Below are positions 27,750 through 36,339 of a DNA stretch of 64,000 nucleotides, piece after piece. Below the pieces are notes generated by a model. The model was given only the letters and a program-made list of their open reading frames with translations. It had not been told where the DNA came from and did not search any database. Both the position numbers and the translations under genes were made by a program. How positions within the stretch are numbered: position 1 is the stretch's first letter; every line of letters begins with the position of its first letter. This stretch comes from Prevotella sp. khp7 (GTDB lineage: Bacteria; Bacteroidota; Bacteroidia; Bacteroidales; Bacteroidaceae): assembly GCF_900109055.1 (NCBI RefSeq), contig NZ_FOIV01000003.1, forward strand, positions 726,223 to 790,222, written 5' to 3'.

Positions 27750-28688
27750 ATGTTTGATGATATTACACAAAACCCAGAACTAACAAACCGTGGCTCTCAG
27801 CAGCTCCAGCGAGAGGAGTTGGCCAGAGAATATACGGAAGAACCTTTGACCCAACAAGCCGTGCAGATGAATACTGCCAATGGCGTTCAGTGCCCGCATT
27901 GTGGTACTATCAATGAACCTGAAGCTCTTTTTTGTGCATCTTGCGGAAATCCAATCGGTAAGTCCACTTGCCCGAATTGCGGTGCCCCCGTTGATCCTGA
28001 CGCTGATTTCTGTGAAACCTGCCGACACTATATCCGAACAGATGTCTGCTCCTTCTGTGGCGCCCCTCTTACAGGTCAGGAGGCTTTCTGTCCTGAATGT
28101 GGTAGCCCTCGCGGTGGCATTGTTTGTCCTGTTTGCCGTACGCTGAATGATTTCTCTTTCTGTAGACAGTGTGGCACGCCATTGACAGAAGAGGCTCGCC
28201 AGATGATGGAGAAAGTCAGAGAAATGCCGGAGTATAAGGAAATGCAACGTCTGGCTAATGAAATCCAACAGATGGAGATGACACCTCCCTACAGCTCTGA
28301 GCGTGATGTACTTCGTGACCAGAAGAACAGCAAACTGCGTGAACGTGTCTTGAAACTTCTGGCTGAAGACAGAGGGATTGCAAATCTTGTTATTCCAGAA
28401 CCGCGGCATAAACGTATGGGACAGGGCGAATATGAAGCCCAAAAGCAAGAGCGCCTTAATAGACTTGCTGAGATTCTTGAGCAGATGGCACAGCCACCTC
28501 AGCCAAAACCAGCCCAAGTGCGCAATTATGCAATGGCCTGTAAGCCTCAGGGCATGCGATTGGCTTGGGAGTGTAATTTCAAACATGCCCTTCATTCCAG
28601 TCCTTGCGGATGTGCAAAACCGCAAATGGGCGGTAAGTGGATTATCTTGGGTAAGAATACGAGACAAGAAATAAAAGACGATATCTGA
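27750..28688 (+). CDS. Protein with four zinc ribbons (DZANK-like), first gene of a kinase/AAA cassette
   Basis: 312 residues. Four C-x2-C pairs-of-pairs form zinc ribbons: C48/C51-C62/C65, C74/C77-C88/C91, C100/C103-C114/C117 and C126/C129-C138/C141. A charged helical segment follows (about 145-245, rich in E, R, K, Q) and then a C-terminal Cys-rich region with M-A-C and W-E-C-N-F-K-H-A-L-H-S-S-P-C-G-C. No catalytic motif is visible, so it is likely an adaptor or scaffold. Its stop overlaps the kinase start (TGATG). Zinc ribbons recur in the AAA+ and FHA proteins of the same cassette, which suggests that these parts assemble together (inference). Confidence 0.85.
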   Translation: MFDDITQNPELTNRGSQQLQREELAREYTEEPLTQQAVQMNTANGVQCPHCGTINEPEALFCASCGNPIGKSTCPNCGAPVDPDADFCETCRHYIRTDVCSFCGAPLTGQEAFCPECGSPRGGIVCPVCRTLNDFSFCRQCGTPLTEEARQMMEKVREMPEYKEMQRLANEIQQMEMTPPYSSERDVLRDQKNSKLRERVLKLLAEDRGIANLVIPEPRHKRMGQGEYEAQKQERLNRLAEILEQMAQPPQPKPAQVRNYAMACKPQGMRLAWECNFKHALHSSPCGCAKPQMGGKWIILGKNTRQEIKDDI

Positions 28689-31600
28689 TGAGTACGGAGA
28701 GAACTATACGTCCAGAGAACCTTGACAGTACTGTACGATCAACAGATATTGGTGGTACTGTCCGCCCTGCAAGTCTTGACGGGACTATCCGTGTGACAAA
28801 CACTGTGGCTCCCTCATTAGGCTTAGACGGAACGGTTAGGGCTGATAACATGTATATACAACAGGAAGATATCAATGACAATAGCTTCTTGCTGAAAGGT
28901 GTTAAATACAGAAATCTGCAGTGCTTGAGCGATAACTCCGGTGAGGCTCAGGTATTCCTTGTTGAGAAAGACGGTGAGGAATATGTGCTGAAGATTTACT
29001 ATCCCAATTTCAATGTCAACAAGAATATTCTTCGGGCCGTACTGAACTTCGACTTCGAAATGATCGTCCGAGTGTTCGACTATGGTAAAACCTATGTTGA
29101 CGGCAAGCATCGCTATTATGAGTTGATGGAATACTTGCGTGGCGGCACTTTGTCAGAATACAAGTTGGGAGGCGATGTCGACAAGTTCCGCCGCATAGCG
29201 TTGCAGGGTGCTGCAGCACTGGCTTATTGTCATGAATGCAACATTCTGCATAAAGACATCAAGCCCAGCAACTTCTTCTTCCGGGATAAAGAGCATACAG
29301 AGCTGGTTCTGGGCGACTTTGGTATCTCCAGCATGTTAGAGAAAGACGGAAAGGCATATAAGACGACACAGGCCCGTACACCAATTTATGCAGCTCCCGA
29401 GATGTACACTGATGTGATAGATGGTGTTGTGGAGATATCTCCTGCAGCAGATTTCTATTCTTTAGGTATGTGCTTGATGGCGCTCTGGTTGGGTGGGAAC
29501 CCGATGAGCTCAAACGAGCGTGTGATGATGCGTCAGAAAAGCGAAGGCCGCTTGCCGCATATCAATGAGTTGCCTGAACGTGTCAGAATGATTGTCCAAG
29601 GACTGACGGTAGTCAATCCGATTAACCGTTGGGGCTACGAACAAGTAGAAGAGTGGTTTGAAGGTGGAAGTCCTAAAGTCGATCTCTCATCGCCATTCCT
29701 GAAATATAAGAGTTTTGTCGTAGATCCAGATAAGAACTTGGTTGCAGATAATATACATGAACTGGTGCCGATGCTTCTTGAGAATGAGAAGTTGGCTATT
29801 GGCTATCTGTATAATGGAAAGATTGGCTCGTGGTTAGAGTCATGTGGCAACGAGAAACTCAGCACGATTGTCAGGGATATCGTCGTAAACCGTTATCCGG
29901 TTGATCAGCGTGCAGGTCTGATGTCGGCGATATATATGATGGAGCCTACTTATCCTTATAAGGATGTGAAGGGTAATCTCTGTGACGATGTACACAGCGT
30001 TGCCATCTCACTTTTGAGCTATCAGAAAGAATATGGCGTGCTGCTTTCTAATCCAAAAGATCCTCTCTTCCTTTATCTGGAGTCGCATACCAAATGTGAT
30101 GTAGACCGTATCCGTTCTTATTTCACCAGTCAGAATCCGAAGAGCGTTCATGTGGCTATTATGCGAACGGTCTTTGAGATAGACCCGGAGATACCGTTGA
30201 TGGCTAAATATCCGTCATCTACTATCAGGGAGATTGTTAAGACCTTCGGACGCGAGACTCTGACGGAAGACGACTGGCATAGCCTGACTGACGGTCGCCT
30301 GCTCTCATGGATGTACAGTCATGAGGATCATATGGCCTGCGAGAGTCTGCGCATTATGACTCAGGACCAGCCATATTCTTCAGCCTTAGCCTATAAGGTG
30401 CTTTATAATCTTGATCGTGAGTCTGCGTATGATCTTAAGGGTGCATTTACCCCGATGCAAGTGGGCGAGCTGTTGCGTGAACGCCTGAAGAATGCCCAAT
30501 ACCTTAGCGACAAGGAGTTCCAAGACGAGATGAAGGATATGACGGAGATCGGTGGCCGATTCTCATATTATGCCCAGCTCCATGGATGGACCGAGATGTA
30601 TAATGAGCACAATCGCTGTTTCGATTTCAAGAGCGAAGAGAACCGTGAACGTTTGGGCGCTTATGATGTTAAGACTGCGTTATACCGTTTCTGCCGTGTT
30701 CTTGGTGTAACACCGACTTATCTGATGCCCGACGGGACGGAGTTGGTTGATGGTAGGAGTATCGATTTGCTTAACAATACGTCACTGTTCCGTAATGAAA
30801 TCCGTAATGGCTCTTTTGCCCAATGGATGGCTGTATTCTATCATGAAGATCCATTTGGTGAATTCTCAGAAGAATATGCCTATGAGCATACATTAGAGGA
30901 GTGGTTGATGACTCTTGGGAAAATAGATGCCTCACAGCCTTATTATAAGCGTTTCGTTAATGCAAGAGAGGAAACGTCGAACAGAATAAAAGATGTGCGC
31001 GATAATTGGGTACGTGCCAAAGCCAGAGAGAGTATATGGCGTACAACATTCTATGCACTCTGTGGTCTGTGGCTACTTCTTATTCTGATATTCGGCGTTA
31101 AGCATACCGATTACCTCCTGGCCCATTCATTCCTTTGCATTGGTCTTCCTTTGGGAGGAATGACGGCCGTTATAGTTGGAACGCGAGCCTACTTCAGAGG
31201 CTATGATTTCGTCTTCTCGTGTCTTTGGGGTATGTTAGGCGCTTTGTCCTCGTTCATACCTATTATTATATTGAAATATATGAGCCAGTCGCATCCTGGC
31301 TATTTCAATCTGGCTATTGTTGTCATTACGCTTGTGTATATTCTCGTCTGTCATCTGACAGACTTCCGTGGCGATCAGAATGCGGATAATAAGTTGATTA
31401 CAGAGGTATTGGATGATGATATTAAGTCTACGCTGTTGGAGCCTTTGTATTATACCTTTAAGACCAAGTCGTATAGGTTCAAGGGTTCTAAGTTCGGTTT
31501 ATTGAACGATGTGACCGATCAGGTTAGATCTATCAGTGGTGAAAGTGTGCTCCATTATATCCTGTGGAGTCTGCTGGCGCTGATATTCGTTATAGACTTC

Positions 31601-31699
31601 ATAGTATTCAGCCCGAGTCTTATGAACGTCAAAAATCCTGGCGACATAACGATTAGTGCCTCTAAGATTATCAAGCAATTAGAAAGAGACGTAGAATAA
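28688..31699 (+). CDS. Membrane Ser/Thr protein kinase with N-terminal Thr-x-Arg repeats
   Basis: 1003 residues. Residues 1-55 hold T-[IV]-R motifs at T6, T15, T24 and T33 (exact 9-residue spacing) and again at T49. A protein-kinase domain follows (about 70-345): catalytic lysine in Y-V-L-K102-I-Y, H188-K-D190-I-K-P-S-N195, D210-F-G and A-A-P-E near 236-238. HKD replaces the usual HRD, as in many bacterial kinases. The middle (350-775) is a long helical region of unknown kind. About five transmembrane segments lie between 781 and 973. The kinase domain is therefore cytoplasmic and tethered from its C-terminal side. It is coupled to both neighbours by one- to four-base overlaps. Counterparts for a signalling cycle, an FHA reader and a PP2C eraser, lie downstream. 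Confidence 0.9.
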   Translation: MSTERTIRPENLDSTVRSTDIGGTVRPASLDGTIRVTNTVAPSLGLDGTVRADNMYIQQEDINDNSFLLKGVKYRNLQCLSDNSGEAQVFLVEKDGEEYVLKIYYPNFNVNKNILRAVLNFDFEMIVRVFDYGKTYVDGKHRYYELMEYLRGGTLSEYKLGGDVDKFRRIALQGAAALAYCHECNILHKDIKPSNFFFRDKEHTELVLGDFGISSMLEKDGKAYKTTQARTPIYAAPEMYTDVIDGVVEISPAADFYSLGMCLMALWLGGNPMSSNERVMMRQKSEGRLPHINELPERVRMIVQGLTVVNPINRWGYEQVEEWFEGGSPKVDLSSPFLKYKSFVVDPDKNLVADNIHELVPMLLENEKLAIGYLYNGKIGSWLESCGNEKLSTIVRDIVVNRYPVDQRAGLMSAIYMMEPTYPYKDVKGNLCDDVHSVAISLLSYQKEYGVLLSNPKDPLFLYLESHTKCDVDRIRSYFTSQNPKSVHVAIMRTVFEIDPEIPLMAKYPSSTIREIVKTFGRETLTEDDWHSLTDGRLLSWMYSHEDHMACESLRIMTQDQPYSSALAYKVLYNLDRESAYDLKGAFTPMQVGELLRERLKNAQYLSDKEFQDEMKDMTEIGGRFSYYAQLHGWTEMYNEHNRCFDFKSEENRERLGAYDVKTALYRFCRVLGVTPTYLMPDGTELVDGRSIDLLNNTSLFRNEIRNGSFAQWMAVFYHEDPFGEFSEEYAYEHTLEEWLMTLGKIDASQPYYKRFVNAREETSNRIKDVRDNWVRAKARESIWRTTFYALCGLWLLLILIFGVKHTDYLLAHSFLCIGLPLGGMTAVIVGTRAYFRGYDFVFSCLWGMLGALSSFIPIIILKYMSQSHPGYFNLAIVVITLVYILVCHLTDFRGDQNADNKLITEVLDDDIKSTLLEPLYYTFKTKSYRFKGSKFGLLNDVTDQVRSISGESVLHYILWSLLALIFVIDFIVFSPSLMNVKNPGDITISASKIIKQLERDVE

Positions 31700-34600
31700 T
31701 GGTTTGTCAGAATTGTCATAAAGAAAATAGAAGTGTAGCTAAGTTCTGCAAGTGGTGCGGCCAGCCACTTGTAAGCCAAGACTTGCTTGATAAGCTGGTA
31801 GGGCTCGATGACGTGAAGCAGCAGCTTAAGACCATTGTCGATACTTATACCTATTTGCGCTCTCGCAAGGATATAGCCAATGTGCGTATTTCAGTAAATG
31901 CTATTGTAATAGGTGAGACGGGTACGGGAAAAACGGCCTTGGCAGATATTCTTCGTGACTATTTTTATCAGCATAAGATTATCGAGAAACCTAAGCTGAC
32001 GATGGTAGATGCCGTTGACTATCAGCGCTTTGTTGATAAGTGGGACGAGAATATTAAGAAGGCCAAGAATGGCATTCTGTTCTTTGACAACGTGCAGAAA
32101 CTGTTGCCTGATAAGTACTCCAATCAAGTGAATCCGCTCGACAAACTGTTTGTTGAGATGGACAAGTGGGATGATAATCCCATCGTAATTATTTCCGGTC
32201 TGACAAAGGGACTGGAAGATTTTCTTGAGAGCAATCCGGCTGTTGCCAACCGCTTTAAATATACGTTCCGCATGCCAACGCCTGGTTATCAGGAATTGAC
32301 TGATATCTGTAAGCTCAATCTGCGTTTGAAGTATGGTATTACAGAATTCTCTGCTGAGGCCGAGAACCAGTTGATGCGTTTCTTCAAGTATCAAGTGAAG
32401 ATTAAGGATGAGACATTCGGAAACGGTCATCTGGCAACAAAAACATCAGAAGACATCTTCACACAGTTTATCAGTCGTGGTGCTGATGCCAAACAAGTGG
32501 AGAAAGACGATATCAAGGGCTATGTGCCAGAGGAGCGTACCGTTGAGGATATACTGAAGGATCTCGACTCGTTCATTGGAATGGATGAGGTGAAAAGTGC
32601 TGTTAAGGAGATGGCTTACTCTGTGCAGAATGCCATGCAGCGTGCAGAGCGCGGACTGGGAGAACAGGAAAAAATGTCGATGCATATCATCCTTACAGGT
32701 AATCCTGGAACGGGCAAGACGACCATAGCCCGTAAGTTGGGTGAGATTCTGGCTGCTATTGGCTATCTTGACAGCGGACATGTTGTCGAGGTTGACCGTG
32801 CCAAGATGGTAAGTCCTTATCAAGGAGAGACCCCCAAGGTTGTAGACCGTCTTTGCGATAAAGCCAAGGGAGGCATCCTTTTTGTTGATGAGGCTTATAC
32901 GTTGGCCCCTCTTAGTGCTTCTGGCGACCGTGATAATCAGGGTGCTCAGGCATTAGAGAAACTGATGAAACGTATGGAGGACGATCGCGGTCAGTTTATA
33001 GTTATTGCCGCGGGCTATCGTACAGAGATGGAGAATCTTTTCCGTGTAAATCCTGGTTTCCGTAGTCGTTTCAATTATTTCCTCGATATCAAAGATTACT
33101 CGCCTGAGCAACTGTTCGAGATTATGCAAGTATTTGCTAAGGCGAAGAAGTATATATTCTCACCAGAGGCAGAGGAACTGACACGTAAGATGATTACGGA
33201 AATGTACAACTCCCGTGACAAGGACTTTGCCAATGGTCGTACGATGCGTACTCTGTTCGATCAGATATGTAAGAAGCAAGCCCAGCGTCTTCAGAATGTA
33301 GACATCTCGTCGATGACTAATGAGGAACTGATGACCATTAACAAGGAGGATGTTCCTTATGAGGCTCCGCAGTCTGTGAATGTTGAAGACTGCCTGAAGA
33401 AACTTGACGGTTTGGTAGGACTGACATCAGTGAAGAAGGAGATTTCCAATCTGACGGCATTCCTCAATTTACAGATAAAACGTGGGGAGACACAGACATT
33501 CCAAGGCAAACATTACGTCTTTACTGGTAATCCTGGCACAGGTAAGACTACCGTAGCACGTATTATGGCAGATATCTTCAAGACCTTAGGTGTCGTTGCC
33601 CGTGGTCAGCTGGTTGAGGCCGATCGTGCGAAACTTGTTGCTGGCTATTCGGGACAAACTGCTATCAAGACTAATCAGTTGGTAGATCAGGCTCTTGGCG
33701 GTGTTCTGTTCATCGATGAAGCTTATACATTGAAGTCGAATGATGGTGATACCTTCGGGTCTGAGGCTATCGACACGTTGTTGAAGCGTCTGGAGGATGA
33801 CCGCGGGAAGTTCATCTGTATCGTAGCAGGCTATACAGATCAGATGCACGACTTCATAGACACGAATCCAGGTCTTAAGAGTCGTTTCACACAGACCATC
33901 CATTTCGATGACTATACACCCGACGAGTTGACTGAGATATTCCTGCATTTGGCAGATGGCAAGAACTTCACGATTGACGATGATACCCGTGCAGCTATTC
34001 ACCGTCAGTTCGAACAACTATATCTGCGTCGTGATAAGAACTTCGGCAATGCCCGTGAGGCACGTCGTATATTCAACGAGGCTGTAGAGCGTCAGAGTCA
34101 GCGTCTTGTCAAGTTAATGAATGATCCGGGCTTCCAAGAGACGGATATGTATAGTCTGACAAAGGACGACCTGCCAATGGCCCAGACTGAAGCTGTACGT
34201 CCACTGGATGAAGTGCTCAACGAACTCGATGAGTTTATCGGCATGCGTTCTGTTAAGAACTCTATTCGTCGTCTTGCAGTACAGAGCATGTTTATGAAGC
34301 AGCGTGCAGCGATGGGCGCAGGAAAAGTCCAACAGATGTCAATGAACTTTATTCTGACTGGTAACCCTGGCACGGGTAAGACATCCATAGCTCGTAAGAT
34401 GGGAGAAATTCTCCAGTCGATGGACATTCTTCCTACATCCCGTGTGGTTGAAGCCAGTCGAGCAACCTTAGTTGGTAAGTATATGGGCGAGACGCCAAAG
34501 ATTGTCAACAATATGTGTGATAAGGCAATGGGCGGAATCCTCTTTATCGATGAGGCTTATACACTGAGTGACGGGGGCGACCAATACGGCAAAGAGGCCA

Positions 34601-35004
34601 TCGATACGCTGATGAAACGTATGGAAGACGACCGAGGTAAGTTTGTGGTCATAGCTGCCGGTTATAAGGATAAGATGGATGAGTTCCTGGCCATGAACGC
34701 AGGTCTGGCCAGTCGCTTTACCCATAAGTTGCACATCGAGGACTATAATGAAGACGAATTGCTGGCCATCTTTAAGCATATGGCCCAGAAAGAGCAATAC
34801 ACACTCTCACCAGAAGCAGAGTACAAGGCGCTTGATACTATCTATAAGATGGTACTCGCCAAGAATGATTCATGGGGTAATGCCCGTGAGATGCGTAACT
34901 TGCTCGACGTAACCATTCAGAAACTCTCGGAACGTGTGTCTCACATGCCGCCAGAGGAAGTTACAAAAGAAACATACCAGATAGTATTACCAGAAGATTT
35001 ATAA
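31699..35004 (+). CDS. Four-domain CbbX/SpoVK-type AAA+ ATPase with N-terminal zinc ribbon
   Basis: 1101 residues. A zinc ribbon (C3/C6-C17/C20) is followed by four AAA+ domains of the CbxX/SpoVK family. Walker A motifs are G-E-T-G-T-G-K-T (about 72), then G-N-P-G-T-G-K-T three times (about 334, 611 and 889). Walker B is I-L-F-F-D-N in domain 1 but [IV]-L-F-[IV]-D-E-A-Y-T-L in domains 2-4. Domain 1 thus lacks the catalytic glutamate and may bind but not hydrolyse ATP. Such ATPases remodel proteins: CbbX acts on Rubisco, and EccA in type VII secretion is related. Four domains in one chain is unusual. The gene sits between the kinase and the FHA gene; its target is unknown. Confidence 0.9.
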   Translation: MVCQNCHKENRSVAKFCKWCGQPLVSQDLLDKLVGLDDVKQQLKTIVDTYTYLRSRKDIANVRISVNAIVIGETGTGKTALADILRDYFYQHKIIEKPKLTMVDAVDYQRFVDKWDENIKKAKNGILFFDNVQKLLPDKYSNQVNPLDKLFVEMDKWDDNPIVIISGLTKGLEDFLESNPAVANRFKYTFRMPTPGYQELTDICKLNLRLKYGITEFSAEAENQLMRFFKYQVKIKDETFGNGHLATKTSEDIFTQFISRGADAKQVEKDDIKGYVPEERTVEDILKDLDSFIGMDEVKSAVKEMAYSVQNAMQRAERGLGEQEKMSMHIILTGNPGTGKTTIARKLGEILAAIGYLDSGHVVEVDRAKMVSPYQGETPKVVDRLCDKAKGGILFVDEAYTLAPLSASGDRDNQGAQALEKLMKRMEDDRGQFIVIAAGYRTEMENLFRVNPGFRSRFNYFLDIKDYSPEQLFEIMQVFAKAKKYIFSPEAEELTRKMITEMYNSRDKDFANGRTMRTLFDQICKKQAQRLQNVDISSMTNEELMTINKEDVPYEAPQSVNVEDCLKKLDGLVGLTSVKKEISNLTAFLNLQIKRGETQTFQGKHYVFTGNPGTGKTTVARIMADIFKTLGVVARGQLVEADRAKLVAGYSGQTAIKTNQLVDQALGGVLFIDEAYTLKSNDGDTFGSEAIDTLLKRLEDDRGKFICIVAGYTDQMHDFIDTNPGLKSRFTQTIHFDDYTPDELTEIFLHLADGKNFTIDDDTRAAIHRQFEQLYLRRDKNFGNAREARRIFNEAVERQSQRLVKLMNDPGFQETDMYSLTKDDLPMAQTEAVRPLDEVLNELDEFIGMRSVKNSIRRLAVQSMFMKQRAAMGAGKVQQMSMNFILTGNPGTGKTSIARKMGEILQSMDILPTSRVVEASRATLVGKYMGETPKIVNNMCDKAMGGILFIDEAYTLSDGGDQYGKEAIDTLMKRMEDDRGKFVVIAAGYKDKMDEFLAMNAGLASRFTHKLHIEDYNEDELLAIFKHMAQKEQYTLSPEAEYKALDTIYKMVLAKNDSWGNAREMRNLLDVTIQKLSERVSHMPPEEVTKETYQIVLPEDL

Positions 35005-35014
35005 ATAATAAAAG

Positions 35015-35575
35015 ATGATCATTTGTCCAGCTTGTAGAGAAGAGATAGAAGACGACTCCCACTATTGCGACCAGTGCGGACAGGCATTGCTGTTCTGTAA
35101 TCAGTGTGGTCGTGTTGGGCTCGGCAGACGCTGTACGCATTGCGGAGGCTTGATGGTATCTGCCGATGTCCGTCAAAGCCAGAAGCAGGATATGACGTCG
35201 GCTGGTCCTTCGAGATTCTCGACGAATATGTCCACTGGAGTGAGTATCTCGCGTGAGGCTGCTCCCCGAGGTGGTATACCTGTGCTGACACTTGCCAATG
35301 ATAGTTTGAATATACGTATAGTTGCCATGAATGGTGCCATCATCGGCCGACGTAAGGGCCCATACACACAGTTCTTTGAACAGCAAGCCTATGTGTCGGG
35401 CGTTCATGCTCAACTCAAGTATAAGGCAGAGTCGGGGTGGTGCATCACAGACAAACATTCCTCTAATGGTACTAAGCTGAATCAGCGTACCATACAACCG
35501 GATGTAGATATGTCGTTACACAATGGTGATGTGCTCACCATTGCGAACATCAATCTGCAGGTCATAATCAGATAA
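35015..35575 (+). CDS. Zinc-ribbon FHA-domain protein
   Basis: 186 residues. Two zinc ribbons (C4/C7-C18/C21 and C28/C31-C40/C43), a flexible S/T-rich linker (about 50-85), then a forkhead-associated domain with the conserved G111-R112, S128-x2-H131 and N151-G-T153 residues that recognise phosphothreonine. It likely reads the kinase's phosphorylation and brings partners together; the kinase N-terminal Thr repeats are an obvious candidate ligand (inference). Ten bases after the AAA+ gene and six before the phosphatase. Confidence 0.9.
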   Translation: MIICPACREEIEDDSHYCDQCGQALLFCNQCGRVGLGRRCTHCGGLMVSADVRQSQKQDMTSAGPSRFSTNMSTGVSISREAAPRGGIPVLTLANDSLNIRIVAMNGAIIGRRKGPYTQFFEQQAYVSGVHAQLKYKAESGWCITDKHSSNGTKLNQRTIQPDVDMSLHNGDVLTIANINLQVIIR

Positions 35576-35581
35576 ATTAGA

Positions 35582-36325
35582 ATGATAAATATAGAGATAA
35601 CAGCAGCAAGCAGAATAGGCTGTGTAAGACATCAGAATGAAGATATGATACTTGTGGGAAGCCGCTTTGTCAGAAATGACGCTTTCCATACTCAAGTAGA
35701 ACTGACTAATCAGGATCGTTATATAGTAGCAGTTGCCGATGGCATGGGAGGCCATAACAGGGGTGATATAGCCAGCAGCGACGTCCTTCATAATCTTCAG
35801 TTTTATTACCATGACCTTCCAGCAGGCTTCGGCCCGAGTGAGTTTAATGAGACCTTAGTAGAATGGCTTGATGGTATTAACAACCTTGTGGCCTCAAAGG
35901 GACGTGCCGATGAGCAGTTCAAAGGTATGGGTACAACTTTGGTGGGTTTTGCATTTTATGAAGGCGAATACTATTCGCTGAATTGTGGTGATAGTCGTTT
36001 ATATCGTTTCCGTGATCATGAACTGACTCAACTGACTACCGACCACTCGTTAAGTAATCTCATGGGGACGGAAAAGCACTCAAGTGTGATTACCAACTGC
36101 ATAGGTGGAGGGTGTACAACCTCATATATAGATATAGTCAGGATGACTTCCGACGTCATACAGGGCGATTGCTATATGCTGTGCAGTGATGGTCTTACCG
36201 ACATGCTGAGCGATCAGGAAATCTCAGCGTTGATGTCTGCAGAAGCTGATGCCAATGGGTTGTGTGATGCTGCAATTGCTGCTGGCGGACTTGATAATGT
36301 CTCCTGTTGTATCGTAAAGTTTTAA
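35582..36325 (+). CDS. PP2C-family protein phosphatase
   Basis: 247 residues with all PP2C landmarks: R-x-x-N19-E-D21, V-A-D53-G-M-G-G-H, G-M-G-T-T-L, N-C-G-D-S-R-L-Y, S-D-G-L-T-D and G-G-L-D-N-V-S. These include the Asp residues that bind two metal ions. It removes phosphate from Ser/Thr and should reverse the kinase encoded three genes upstream. Last gene of the cassette; metA starts 14 bases later and may be transcribed with it. Confidence 0.93.
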   Translation: MINIEITAASRIGCVRHQNEDMILVGSRFVRNDAFHTQVELTNQDRYIVAVADGMGGHNRGDIASSDVLHNLQFYYHDLPAGFGPSEFNETLVEWLDGINNLVASKGRADEQFKGMGTTLVGFAFYEGEYYSLNCGDSRLYRFRDHELTQLTTDHSLSNLMGTEKHSSVITNCIGGGCTTSYIDIVRMTSDVIQGDCYMLCSDGLTDMLSDQEISALMSAEADANGLCDAAIAAGGLDNVSCCIVKF

Positions 36326-36339
36326 AAAAAAATTAAGAA

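Noticed and set aside
27750..36325. Kinase/FHA/PP2C genes as part of a type VI secretion cluster
   Set aside because: No Tss structural genes (sheath, tube, baseplate, ClpV) are visible anywhere in the window; the AAA+ protein is of CbbX/SpoVK type, not ClpV.
36326..36339. SAM riboswitch ahead of metA
   Set aside because: Only 14 bases separate metA from the PP2C gene, so there is no room for one.
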